Below the pieces are notes generated by a model that saw nothing but the letters and a program-made list of their open reading frames with translations, made no database searches and was not told the origin of the DNA. DNA of 64,000 nucleotides from Fragum whitleyi (lineage: Eukaryota > Mollusca > Bivalvia > Cardiida > Cardiidae): assembly GCA_948146395.1 (NCBI GenBank), contig OX411544.1:59793856-59857855 (forward strand). The letters are read 5' to 3'. This document shows positions 10,951 through 20,038 of the stretch, one piece after another (the first letter of the stretch is position 1; the number at the start of each line of letters is the position of its first letter). Position numbers and translations under genes: made by a program.

Positions 10951-11597
10951 TTAAGATGTAGAAGGCTGGGCCACCAACACTGAGTTGGCCACAGAGGGGC
11001 TATGAGTACTCCTGTGGCTTGGTCTTCTTCCACTTTTTGTAGAATTCTTGTAATCAGACTGAAAGGAGGGAACATATAGAAAAAATTTTTGTCCCAACAA
11101 AAACTATATGCATCAATCTTCCATGCTTGAAAATCAGGGTACCTTGTGCAGTATTTATCAATTTTGTTGTTTATTCTAGAAGCAAAAAGATCCACAGTCA
11201 TGTAAGGATAAATGTTTTTTATCTTGACAAAAATTGACTTATCTAGGGACCATTCCAGATCATCATTGCATTTGCGCGAAAGCCGGTCGGCTTCTTTATT
11301 GCAGGACCTAGCCACATGAGCAGCTGTCAGATGAATTTGTCTTTCAATGCACCAGTTCCAAATTGATCGGGCAATATTATTTAATTCCATCTTTTTTCCC
11401 CCAAATTTTGATATGTAAGAAACACTAGTTGTATTGTCCATATAGACCTTGATATGAGTTTTACTGGTGTTCTGACACAATGCCATTAAAGTCAATTGAC
11501 ATGCCTTTAATTCTAAAATGTTTATGTGAGAATCCTGTTCTTCTATTGACCATTTTCCTCTAGTTTTCCTACCATCAGTCTCACAATAGCCCCCCAA
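10686..11597 (-). CDS. DIRS pol 3' part: RNase H remainder and DIRS-specific downstream domain
   Basis: Continues the RNase H that begins in the preceding frame. Glu29 in NILELKA, Asp54 in VYMDNTTSV, and His94 and Asp104 in AAHVARSCNKEADRLSR fit the RNase H active site and C-terminal helix. Residues ~134-210 (VDLFASRINNKID, then DAYSFCWDK, MFPPFSLITRIL and WPTQCWW) form the conserved block after RNase H in DIRS elements. It is often annotated as Dam/N6-adenine methyltransferase-like; I see no canonical DPPW, only FPPF at 176-179, so catalysis is uncertain. The last ~88 codons overlap the recombinase ORF. The listed Met is not a true start: this is the post-frameshift part of pol. Confidence 0.85.
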   Translation of the reverse strand: MGGYCETDGRKTRGKWSIEEQDSHINILELKACQLTLMALCQNTSKTHIKVYMDNTTSVSYISKFGGKKMELNNIARSIWNWCIERQIHLTAAHVARSCNKEADRLSRKCNDDLEWSLDKSIFVKIKNIYPYMTVDLFASRINNKIDKYCTRYPDFQAWKIDAYSFCWDKNFFYMFPPFSLITRILQKVEEDQATGVLIAPLWPTQCWWPSLLHLKWGPCHLLPPTQTILSLPHKPHLQHPLKKLRLGVFPISGRHSRHKEYLQKLGNLSFNLGKNQQSCNTTDMLNNGYISVGNAMIPLEQI

Positions 11598-11941
11598 CCT
11601 ACCATTGAGGAATCAGTGTAAATTACCAATTTTAGTTTTCCATGTGAGATCAATTTGTAGCTGTCCTGAACATTTTTTATCCACCAATTTAAAGAAAGGT
11701 GACATGATTGATTAATTTTCATGTAACTATCAAAATTTCCTTTATTGACTTTCAAGTATTTGTCTCTCTCTTTCTCAAGGGGCCGTATATTTAAAGTGGC
11801 ATATTCAACCCCTGGTTCTGCAGCCACTAGTTTGCCGACTAATTTTGAGAACAGTCGAATTGTTGTTCTTCTTTTTAGTATAAACTTTTTACAAAGAGAG
11901 ACAAGTTCTATTTTTCTCTCCTCTGTAAGGGATATTGTCAT
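11543..11941 (-). CDS. DIRS pol middle part: RT-RNase H connection and RNase H start
   Basis: 132 residues in the same frame as the RT ORF, which ends in TAA at 11944-11942 directly before this ATG. It covers the connection region (about 1-100, including FSKLVGKLVAAEPGVEYA) and the first RNase H strand LVIYTDSSMVGWG, with catalytic Asp110. After GWG the reading becomes unrelated and soon stops. The true continuation lies one frame over at 11597. The switch falls on a run of six Gs (11590-11595 as C), which would be in frame with seven. Confidence 0.85.
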   Translation of the reverse strand: MTISLTEERKIELVSLCKKFILKRRTTIRLFSKLVGKLVAAEPGVEYATLNIRPLEKERDKYLKVNKGNFDSYMKINQSCHLSLNWWIKNVQDSYKLISHGKLKLVIYTDSSMVGWGAIVRLMVGKLEENGQ

Positions 11942-12868
11942 TTAAATAGAGCAAAGGACAAAACCAAGAAATATCATTTTTTGGCAGGGTATAAGCGCTG
12001 ATTTTTCTAAGTTTATTGTCAATCCCAAAGAATCTAGTAGTTTTACAGTATCTAAAATATTTTGTTCGCATTTTTCATATGTTGAGCTTTGTAAACATGA
12101 ATCATCTATATAGGCCGAACTTACATGACCTTGTGATCTTAGGGTTGCAAATACTGGTTTAAGAATTTTTGAGAAAACCCGAGGACTTGAACTTAAACCC
12201 ATCACGAGTGCGCAGTATTCATATTTTTTACCCTCATACCAGAACCTGAGATATTTTCGATCTTCCTTTGCTACTGGTATAGAATAATATGCATCTGTCA
12301 AATCAACAGATGCATACCAACAATTTTTCCTCATAGAAGATACAGCTGATTGCAAAGTTTCCATTTTGAAATGAATAGGAGAAATAAATTGTTCATTAAA
12401 ACTTTTAAGATTTAAAATAAGTGGAATATTTCCATTACTCTTTTCTCTGTAAAAAATGTTAGATATATATTCGTTCTGCTCACTATGATTTTCCACTGGT
12501 TCAATTATTTTTGATTCTAAGAATTTGTTAATTTCTACATTAATTTGATTGTTTTCTTGTAGGTTAAAGTAATATGAGCTAGGAATCTTTATTTGTTTGG
12601 GAGTGTCTATTGTTTCTATTTTGTAACCACAAATTGTCTTTAAAATCCATTGATCTGATGTTAATTCTTGCCATTTTTCTAAGTTTAGTTTTGTTTTTCC
12701 TGCTACAAAATTTTCTTTGGTGTTTTTCAATGTGTAAGTGTTATTACTTACACTTATCGTCGTCTGAGATATTTGGTTCCCTGACTTTGTGGCCTCCTGG
12801 TTCCTGGGTTGTGCATTGTTTTCAATTGTTGTCTGCTTGTTGTCTTCTTCCCCCTGTAATTTTGCCAA
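11942..12868 (-). CDS. DIRS reverse transcriptase
   Basis: 308 residues; copies element RNA to DNA in a cytoplasmic or nuclear particle with ORF1 protein. Polymerase motifs: SVDLTDAYYSIPV with Asp189 (motif A), LVMGLSSSPRVFSKIL at 221-236 (motif B), YIDD at 253-256 (motif C, catalytic Asp pair), LGLTINLEKS (motif D) and MIFLGF (motif E). The first ~60 residues are polar and overlap the end of ORF1 by 115 bp in another frame, so expression may need reinitiation or frameshifting. It ends in TAA immediately followed by ATG in the same frame, interrupting the expected RT-RNase H fusion. Confidence 0.92.
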   Translation of the reverse strand: MAKLQGEEDNKQTTIENNAQPRNQEATKSGNQISQTTISVSNNTYTLKNTKENFVAGKTKLNLEKWQELTSDQWILKTICGYKIETIDTPKQIKIPSSYYFNLQENNQINVEINKFLESKIIEPVENHSEQNEYISNIFYREKSNGNIPLILNLKSFNEQFISPIHFKMETLQSAVSSMRKNCWYASVDLTDAYYSIPVAKEDRKYLRFWYEGKKYEYCALVMGLSSSPRVFSKILKPVFATLRSQGHVSSAYIDDSCLQSSTYEKCEQNILDTVKLLDSLGLTINLEKSALIPCQKMIFLGFVLCSI

Positions 12869-13788
12869 CCCCCCACTTTTTTGGCTAAAAAAGGCTTCTT
12901 GTAGCTTTTGCTGTTGTTGTTTCTTGGACTGGTTACTATTGGGAGTTTTGAATCTGTGAGAGATTTCACTGCTTCCGGCAGATTCTCCCCAAATAACTTG
13001 TTGGCTGACATCTCCCTATCTGCCAAAGACTTAAAACGGTTATCCAAATCTCTTTTCACTTTTTCTCGTCTGGTCTGATTGGTAGTTTGGATTCCGTCGG
13101 CGAGTAGTTTGAAGGTGTCCGTGATCAATACTCTCAACTTTGGATCTGCTTTTTGTGCCATTCCTAAAGCTTTTACCAGAGGAACAGCTACTTGTGTCAA
13201 AATACCAAGGGACTTTTGTGCAGCAAGATCAGAAAATTTTGTTTGAGGAGGTAATTGACGCCAGATGCATTCTTCAATTTTGGCCACCTGAAGCCATTCA
13301 GCGTTGACAGGCCGTTTGTGTGTCTGTTTAAGGTCCTTTATTTTTTCAGCGGATCCTTTGAATCGAACCGTTCTATTGACAACGTCTGCCAGTTTGAAGT
13401 CAATTTCTTGACCCACTTCTTGTTCTTCGGTGAAGAACTCGTCAAAATCATTGAATTCAGAATTATCTGACTCAGTCAGTGAATTGTTGTCCGGGGCCAC
13501 GTAGGTGTCAATGTCGATCCATCCTTCGTTATCGTTTGTTTCCTCGTCGTCGTCTGACATGCTTTCCTGTCGCTTTCTTTTAGACGTGCCTGGCATATTT
13601 TCGGTCGCCTTCATTTTGTTTACCTCCGATTTGAGGCCTTTCATTTCACATGACAACTCCCCGACTGTTTTGGCAATGCCGGAAAACTCGGTCATTCGCT
13701 TTTCCAGCTGGCTAAAAATAGCCTCACCCCTCTTCACCATCTTTTCCACGGGGCTCAAAGCGGGGATTTCGTTTTTCTCAGAACTCAT
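12754..13788 (-). CDS. DIRS ORF1 gag-like protein
   Basis: The open frame extends to an upstream ATG at 13815, but MSSEKNEIPALSPVEK beginning at 13788 is the more typical start; the choice is by similarity in style, not proof. About 344 residues. Features: a predicted helical or coiled stretch (~25-65), a basic KRKR patch next to an acidic segment rich in D/E (~75-125), a long helical domain (~135-290) with RTVRFKGSAEKIKDL, ECIWRQLPPQTK and TDTFKLLADG, and a basic Gln/Arg-rich tail. No CCHC zinc knuckle, as usual for DIRS ORF1. Presumed particle protein. The frame is intact. Confidence 0.8.
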   Translation of the reverse strand: MSSEKNEIPALSPVEKMVKRGEAIFSQLEKRMTEFSGIAKTVGELSCEMKGLKSEVNKMKATENMPGTSKRKRQESMSDDDEETNDNEGWIDIDTYVAPDNNSLTESDNSEFNDFDEFFTEEQEVGQEIDFKLADVVNRTVRFKGSAEKIKDLKQTHKRPVNAEWLQVAKIEECIWRQLPPQTKFSDLAAQKSLGILTQVAVPLVKALGMAQKADPKLRVLITDTFKLLADGIQTTNQTRREKVKRDLDNRFKSLADREMSANKLFGENLPEAVKSLTDSKLPIVTSPRNNNSKSYKKPFLAKKVGGWQNYRGKKTTSRQQLKTMHNPGTRRPQSQGTKYLRRR

Positions 13789-14344
13789 GATTCTGTAATA
13801 AAATCGAAATAACAATATACTTTACTCACCCTTATTGTTCAATATCCTATTTTTCCCGAAACGTGTTATCCATTACACAGAGAATTTAAAATTCTATAAA
13901 AAACAATCGATATTACAAACACAATTTCTTTGTTATCGAGAACACGCGCGAAGAGTTAGTCGGGATCCCAAAAAACCCAGCGGCCCTGGACAGGTGTACT
14001 GCATAACCAAATCTTTCCCATGAGAAATCAATAAGTTAAGTAAAAAGGGACCTGCCATCCCTTGGAATCTCGATATTATCTTGATTTGTTTATGATAATG
14101 ATGGTTCTTTAGTCCATCTTCCCATGGGAACTTAACTGTAGAGAAATTCGACAGGTAGTCAACTACGTGGCGGACCGAAAGTTACCTTCCGAGCAAGTTT
14201 TTAACTTTAAACCTACAAAGTCCGAATATAAGTCATATGCCATATTAAATGACAAAGCCAGGTCTTCCTTTGTAAAAGACAAGCGGTTCCGTATTTTGAA
14301 CGGTTTCCGAACGACCAAGTTACAAATAATCATATTAGTGGTTT

Positions 14345-14810
14345 GTGTCGATTCTGCGCAATCCGCGCAAGCTGAGAATTTCACACTACCAATGTAGCCA
14401 CGACGATCCGAAGAATTATATCCGTGTTTTCTTGGTCGCTTCTCATGTTTTTCACTACCGATGTAGTGACGGCAGTCAAACAGAATCATATCAGCGGCCT
14501 GTCGGCCGATTCTTAAATAATGATTTCCGACGCCGATGTTGTGATGACGGTCACAAAGAATCATATCAGTGGCTTGTCGGCCGATTCTTCAATTTTTCAC
14601 TACCGATGTAGTGACGACGGTCACAAAGGATCATATCCGTGGCTTGTCAGCCGATTCTTCAATTTTTCACTACCGATGTAGTGACGACGTTCACAAAGAA
14701 TCATATCATTGGCCTATCGGCCGATTCTTATATTGCTAACTACCGTTGTAGTGACGATGGTCTCAAAGAATCATATCATTGGCGTGCGCCGATTCTTCAT
14801 AAATGGTCTT
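14345..14810 (-). repeat. ~72-bp tandem repeats in the DIRS leader
   Basis: About six copies of a ~72-bp unit lie between the left ITR and ORF1. Most units contain the palindrome CACTACCGATGTAGTG, then GGTCACAAAGAATCATAT and a CGGCCGATTCTT segment. The copies start near 14390, 14462, 14536, 14605, 14679 and 14747. The outer copies are more diverged than the central ones. Short open frames across the array come from the repeat and are not genes. Confidence 0.85.
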
Positions 14811-15305
14811 AAAACCCGAATTTCTCGGGTTTGTACCATTGGCTATTTTAGAAATATTGCACCGCAACACTTCCAAGACCCCAGGGGATAACGCATCATC
14901 CCCCTGGACATTTTATGGGGTACCCCATTTTATGTCCGAGACCGTGACCGTAATGATTTGTACTTTCTCCGTCATCCCGACATAAAGCAATCCTGTTCCG
15001 ATTTTCTCGACCGTTTTAAATCTTAATGCAGTAGATGTCCAGCTATTTCTCTATCTATTAATCGCGACCGCATTGTAGGTACTCCGAAGAAGGGATCCAG
15101 CTTAATTTTAAATCTTAATTTTTTAATAAATTGAAAAAATTGCGCTATTAATTCGTCTTAAAAAAAACGCCGTGAAATTTAAATCTTCGCGTGAGAATTT
15201 AATCGTACTTACGACAGCAGAAATTGCTAAGTCCGTAATCTATAATTAATTAATTTCCTGATCCACAAAAAACACGTGTTGATGCTGGCTGAAGGACGCC
15301 TCGTT

Positions 15306-15376
15306 CTGATTACTGGCTGCTGGATTGCTGCGTTATCTCTCTGTGGGGCCCATCAAGGGTTTATGGGAAGTGAAAT
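15306..15376. repeat. DIRS left inverted terminal repeat
   Basis: The inverse of this segment begins ATTTCACTTCCCATAAACCC and runs into GAGATAACGCAGCAATCCAG, shared with the right ITR. The outer ~35 bp differ from the right ITR at several positions but match the internal complementary region exactly. Confidence 0.9.
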
Positions 15377-15613
15377 AGATATTTATTAATTGGTTGCTTA
15401 TCACTGACCGATTTGTGATATCTGTTATAAATAGCTTTTCAATTGCAGTTTAAAAATCCCGATGAAATTCATCTTTTCCAAATAGTTTGTGGTGTGTGGC
15501 AAATCATCTGCCAATCGGAGACGTCGGTTGTATATCGGTTTTGGTAGGTTTCGTCCTTACCTGGATAAAACGAACAACCGATCTATCACTGATTGCCATG
15601 TGTATCTGCCCCA

Positions 15614-15616
15614 TAA
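15614..15616. repeat. TAA target duplication, right copy (Harbinger-like)
   Basis: Follows CTGCCCCA, the right TIR end. It pairs with TAA at 8277-8279. Confidence 0.65.
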
Positions 15617-15770
15617 CACTTCTCATGTGATTTATAACAAATTCCTGCTGTACACAAAGTTTTTGCAGACAGTATAGACTAACAGGCGTGCTCGTTTCAG
15701 GTGTGTTAGAGCGTCTGTCCGTCTGATTACGTCCAGACAATTACTTATACATTTAAGTATGGATTTGAAA

Positions 15771-16038
15771 ATATGTGACCTGTCACGCTAAAAGGGACCA
15801 TCTTGGAACTCTGTAAAATGAAATTGTGAAAAAGGGATCTGATCCACTAGAGGTCAACCAGAGGTCACATTTCAAAAATTCTTTCACTGGAAGATAGATT
15901 AATCCTTCTGTACTCAGAAAATTAGAAAAGGGCAAAAAGTTTTTAACCTAGTCAGCCTGCGCAACCCGAGCAGTCTGACTTGGATCGACACTTTACGCAC
16001 TACCCAGATGGTCCCTTTTGGTGTGATGGGTCACATAT
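15771..16038 (+). mobile_element. MITE family M4 (ATATGTGACC ends)
   Basis: The left end ATATGTGACCTGTCAC then AAAAGGGACCATCT is mirrored by AGATGGTCCCTTTTGGTGTG then GGTCACATAT. Inside at about 15952-15983 is a palindromic module AGTCAGCCTGCGC facing GCAGTCTGACT. Related copies lie at 34858 and 58698. AT-flanked; superfamily not assigned. Confidence 0.75.
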
Positions 16039-16061
16039 CTTTGCACAATTGTTCTCCATAA

Positions 16062-16565
16062 TGAGTAGATGTGATATTTCAGATTTTTCAGATGGCTCCA
16101 AGAATTAGTTCACAGGCCAAGGTCAAATGTAAAATTTTAGATTTTCTGGGGCATAGCTTCTACAATTATGGATGGATCTCAAAATTATAAGGCATGATTT
16201 TTCTCTATTTCGAATTGATGTGATATTTGGATGGAACTTTCAAATAGCTTGAAGGTCAAGGTCACAGCTCAATTTTAGATGTTTATATTGGACTTTTCTG
16301 GAGCAATGGTTCAGGGATAGTTTTGGGGGGAGATATTGAGAGATTCTCTCATTTTTCTGGCAGAAATCTGATTGAAACTGGCTTAATGAGAGAAAAATCT
16401 TAAAGCAAAATGTAATTTAGTGAAGGATTTGGTAAAATTTCTCACCAAATATTCTTAATTTCTCTTTAGAATTCGCTAAATGAGATATTTTTTCACATGA
16501 TATTTTGAGCCAGAGTTATCCAGGATGGTACTTTTTTTGTGGGCTCGACATCTGTTGTCCTTGTT
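16062..16565 (+). mobile_element. degenerate Helentron-like repeat with AGGTCA-rich core
   Basis: Two core copies contain CAAGGTCAAGGTCACAGCTC-type sequence (about 16120 and 16250). The 3' end reads GTCCTTGTTTTAC after a weak hairpin, resembling the common CTCTTGTTT ending. The 5' end is not clear. Confidence 0.4.
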
Positions 16566-16629
16566 TTACATTTAAACTAGTCCAGATCTAGATTTTCCAG
16601 GGGGCCTAAAATAGAAAATAAGACATTAG

Positions 16630-16705
16630 TCAGTGTAGGCTAAGATCAGACTGCATTATTTGTTTGCAACGTTGAATATGCTTTTACAGCATGAGAAGGG
16701 TTAAT
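16630..16705 (+). mobile_element. MITE P2 3' fragment
   Basis: GATCAGACTGCA then AGCATGAGAAGGGTTAA, the right part of family P2. The left part is missing. Confidence 0.45.
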
Positions 16706-17039
16706 ATTATGTACTAAGCTTTTGAAAATCTTTCAGGATTTACAAGCAAGCCATTGATGGTACATAAAAAGGGTTGTGTTGTATGCATATAACAATTAAT
16801 ACCGACAGACAGTTGGATGCAATCTAGTGATGTTTGTGACGTCATACAAAGACATAGTACAGGTAATTACAGGTAAATGTCTTGTCACAGGAATGTTATG
16901 TCATTAACCTTGTGGCCTTGAACATGTCTCAGTTATACAGGTCTAAGGTCACAGGAAATACTGCAGGGAGGGGCTGTTTTACAATGCTGTCTTAACCATT
17001 ATCTTGCTGGTCATGGCATATTTATGCTGTACAGAACAG

Positions 17040-17350
17040 GGATGTGGAAATCCAAACATGGACAAGTAGAAGTTGAATTCCTACTTGTCCAAAATGAACT
17101 TGCCCACAAAAAGTGAATTTATGAACAATGAGAAAAACATTGTTTTAAGTGAAGAAAATGCTGTAACCTAGCATTTTCTTCATTAAAGACAATGTTTTCT
17201 CCGCTTTGATACAAACAATAGGATGTCTTTTCTCCTAGATCCTTTTAGTACTGTATCAAGATTTACTCTTGTTTTTACTTGTCCACCGGCAAGTGCCCTT
17301 GAAAATTGTACTTGCAAGTGCAAGTGGAAAAGCCCATATCAGACAAGTCG
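17040..17350. mobile_element. foldback MITE with GACAAGT-type ends
   Basis: The core is a hairpin at about 17136-17200: AACATTGTTTTAAGTG and AAGAAAATGCT face AGCATTTTCTT and AAAGACAATGTT across GTAACCT. GGACAAGTAG/CTACTTGTCC-type inverted matches occur on the left (about 17058-17093). ACTTGTCC and GACAAGTC occur on the right. Boundaries are approximate. Confidence 0.5.
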
Positions 17351-17548
17351 GGCGTGAGAATTCCATAAATTCCAAAACTTTGGTTGCCTAATTTAAGAGC
17401 AGCCTGTACAAAAATACAGCATAATTTTAGCACATACTTCCTACTTTCTACTTCTTTGTTGGGGGAAAGATTTGATCTCAACTCGGGTTGAAAAATCTCA
17501 AAAATTGGCTAAAAATGTTAATGGACACATTGATGAACAGACACAGGC

Positions 17549-17595
17549 ACAGATCGATGGCTCAGCGAAAAACAGTTGTAACTGCGTATGTATAT
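17549..17595. repeat. half of a family H hairpin
   Basis: GATGGCTCAGCG, AAAACAGTTGTAACTGCG and TATATAGCC match the left arm of family H. The right arm is missing or displaced. Confidence 0.4.
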
Positions 17596-17799
17596 AGCCA
17601 TGGAGATTTGCTCACGACTGGCATCAGGCCATGACAATAGCCCCGCTGGACCACCTTCAGTGTGGCTGAAATTCTGTGATTTCACAACCATGCATATATA
17701 TGTCATAAATACTCATTTGAAAGAACTGGTCAACACAATTCAAAATCAGTGATGGCAAGATAAGGTTGAAGTTATTATATAAGAAGTCATTGTAAAGGA

Positions 17800-17895
17800 A
17801 AATCATATTGCAAATTTGTGCAGGCTGATCTTGTTCTATACCTCCTGCTGAAGCTGGAATATTTCCTTGTTCAGTATGACAAGAATTAATATTCC
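17800..17895 (+). mobile_element. MITE P2 3' fragment
   Basis: Contains GTGCAGGCTGATCTTG, CCTCCTGCTGAAGC and the end TTCAGTATGACAAG, all right-half P2 signatures. Confidence 0.45.
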
Positions 17896-18545
17896 TACCT
17901 CAAAAGAATCTCTTTTAATCAAGAACCTTCTTTAAAGTAATGTTCCACTGTTTGAACAAATTTCTATAATAGAGCAAAAAACTGAGCATCTTTTTCATCT
18001 TGAAAAAGCTTTGTGTGTAATTCAAGACATTTGTTCTTGTATATGTTAGCATCTTTCAAAGGTTCTCATTACTTTGGTTGCATAAAAACATTGATGTTTG
18101 AGTGTGCATCTCATAAGGATTGATTGTATTTGTTGGAATTAGACATAGATATTTCTGTGGTAACAGAAAACCAAACAGCTTCTTGGATGAAAACGAAGGC
18201 TAATACCTTTTAATATCAACTTGTACATACCTTCACAAATCCAGTCTTATCTAAATTGACAGAAGCTGATCTTGTTTCTGTTAAATGCAGACACATTTTG
18301 CCAATTACCAGGGTTTGATAGTACCCTATGAGCCAAGGTCATGCAACGTGATATATGTTGTTTTAAGCAACAAAGAGAGCAGGTGATTCCAGTGGCATTA
18401 TTTATTATCACATGCTTTTTTCTTGGCACTTTTCTAGAACAGACACTTGCAGGCAGAATGCTCGGGGTAAATCATTTTGGCCTAGTCATACAAAAATGCT
18501 TTTGATACCGAACTATTAAGATACTCAGATTTTGAGATTTAACTG
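17896..18545. other. no recognisable feature
   Basis: AT-rich, no repeat ends or exon signals that I trust. Confidence 0.4.
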
Positions 18546-18777
18546 CTTAACCCTTTCCCAAACAAGACCTGGTTTTGACGTCCCTAAAAGAAAAGGCTTG
18601 GGAAAACATTTAAACAAAAGAATAAACTGCTGATAACCAGCAGTTTATCCTTTTTTCTCAATATTTTCTTTGCCTTATTTTACACAAATCCTATCTTTAT
18701 AATAACCTTCATTTTGTCATCTGTGGTAGGTTTTGAAGTTGATCACTCTAAAATTTTGCCTTTTGGGAAAGGATTAA
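18546..18777. mobile_element. TTAA MITE related to family P1
   Basis: Starts TTAACCCTTTCCC and ends GGGAAAGGATTAA, with a central perfect hairpin ATAAACTGCTG facing CAGCAGTTTAT. The plan (TTAA, CCCTTT ends, central hairpin) equals family P1 but the interior sequence differs, so it is a sister subfamily. Confidence 0.6.
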
Positions 18778-18787
18778 ATCAACTGTA

Positions 18788-19015
18788 TGTCGTGCTGAGT
18801 TAAAATCTTTGCAGATTTGCATTGCAATCAAAGTGCTGAAAGCACTGAGTGCACTTATTGTGTGTTAGTGTTTATTTAGAAAAAAAGAATTTAAACTATT
18901 CTGGTTTAATAAGGAATATCAGGTGGCGTGGCCTAGGATAAGATTTCACATATATGCAGGCTTATCTTTGTCTATACCTCCTGCCAAAGCAAGATTATTC
19001 CATACCTAAGGATAC
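18788..19015 (+). mobile_element. MITE P2, degenerate
   Basis: Begins near TGTCGTGCTGAG and keeps AATCAAAGTGCTGAAAGCAC and TATACCTCCTGCCAAAGC. The ends are worn and the right terminus is lost. Confidence 0.5.
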
Positions 19016-19121
19016 CTATGCTTGGCTGTTGGGTCAAAAATGGCGCATAAGTCCCCTTGATAGTATAGATTCCTCCTAAGAGAGTGAATATAAGTGAATG
19101 TCTTCAGTAGAACAAGAGATA

Positions 19122-19805
19122 TCACAAAATATTCATGACAACGACGGCAAGGCTAAAGAAATTAATACTTTGGGTTTCCTCTGAAAACAACCAAGCTAAC
19201 AAGATGTGTTTGTGAAACACGAATGCCCCCTTAACGGCATTTTTTTTCAAAGTTTGACCTTGACAGATGACCTTGACCTTGTCACATGACCTTGACTTTG
19301 GTAACAGCGGATGCGGATCATTGAGATCTATCATCATGCCAAATATTAGCTTTGTATCTTGAATAGGCTTGAAGATATTGGCAAGGTTAAGTTTTTGGGT
19401 TAAAGTTTGACCTTGATGGATGACCTTGACCTTGTCACATGACCTTGACCTTGGTACCAGCGGATGCAGATCATTGAGATCTATCATCATGCCAAATATT
19501 AGCTTTGTATCTTGAATAGGCTTGAAGATATTGGCAAGGTTAAGTTTTCGGGTTAAGTTTTCGGACGTTTGACCTTGACAGATGACCTTGACCTTGTCAC
19601 ATGACCTTGACTTTGGTACCAGCGGATGTGGATTATTTAGATCTATCATCATGCCAAATATTAGCTTTGTATCTTGAATAGGCTTGAAGATATTGGCAAG
19701 GTTAAGTTTTCGGACAGACGGACGGACGGACAGACAGACGGACAGACAGACAGACGGACACGAGTAAAACAATATGCCCCCGATCTATCGATGCGGGGGC
19801 ATAAA
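19122..19805. mobile_element. pearl/CvA-like repeat, three core units
   Basis: Three tandem cores start near 19252, 19405 and 19567 (periods about 153 and 162 bp), each with TTGACCTTGACAGATGACC-type and GATATTGGCAAGGTTAAG segments. They are followed by an ACGG/ACAG microsatellite at about 19712-19758. The end is a hairpin, ATGCCCCCG facing CGGGGGCAT, at about 19773-19801. This is the layout of bivalve pearl/CvA repeats, which have been grouped with Helentron-associated elements (recalled knowledge). A 216-codon open frame on the minus strand is a by-product of the repeats. Confidence 0.75.
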
Positions 19806-20038
19806 AATTTGCAATTAGCAGGTAACTTCTTTTGATATTGTTTGTATGCCTGCCTGTCTTTCTGTGCAAAATTTATTGAAAAATCCTCATATTTGGTGTG
19901 ATGATAGGTCTCAATGAATTAGGTCTTCAGATACCAAAGTCAAGGTCATTTTGTAAGCTCAAGGTCATGTTTTACAGTAAAACTTCTGCCAAACAGTATA
20001 AAAATCATTAATATTGCCAAGCCATATATTTTGCATGT

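Larger units (their letters stand above)
9342..15376 (-). mobile_element. DIRS-order tyrosine-recombinase retrotransposon, near complete
   Basis: Sense is the minus strand. In order: left ITR (15376-15306), tandem-repeat leader, ORF1 (13788-12754), RT ORF, RNase H/downstream-domain ORF, tyrosine recombinase ORF (10950-9892), internal complementary region (9754-9626) and right ITR (9470-9342). This is the canonical DIRS layout, about 6.0 kb. There is no target duplication. The ends share only ATT with the circle junction, as expected when a tyrosine recombinase integrates a circular intermediate. The pol frame has two lesions. ITR and internal copies differ at one base in about 130, suggesting a recent insertion. 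Confidence 0.93.
8280..15613 (+). mobile_element. PIF/Harbinger-like transposon, decayed, split by a DIRS element
   Basis: The left end TGGGGCAGTTACACAT and the inverse of the right end TGGGGCAGATACACAT match. Both are followed some bases later by AGATCGGT. TAA flanks both ends. Removing the nested DIRS (9342-15376) leaves about 1.3 kb. Both subterminal regions are rich in ATCGGT/TCGGTGAT-type motifs (about 8290-8660 and 15400-15600), as expected for transposase-binding arrays. A transposase fragment lies at 8763-9000. The DDE catalytic part is absent or unrecognisable, so it is non-autonomous. Confidence 0.7.

Noticed and set aside
10442..13798. Several plus-strand open frames within the DIRS
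   Set aside because: They are antisense shadows of the minus-strand gag, RT, RNase H and recombinase frames.
14163..14564. 133-codon minus-strand frame in the DIRS leader
   Set aside because: It follows the 72-bp tandem repeats (period divisible by three), lacks known motifs and varies between units.
9342..15376. Interpreting the element as an LTR retrotransposon or endogenous virus
   Set aside because: No direct LTRs, no protease, no DDE integrase and no envelope frame. Inverted ends, an internal complementary region and a tyrosine recombinase place it in DIRS.
19122..19772. 216-codon open frame on the minus strand
   Set aside because: It is made of three copies of the pearl-like core plus the ACGG microsatellite (repeated NLANIFKPIQDTKLIFGMM). 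Repetition keeps the frame open; there is no sign of a real protein.
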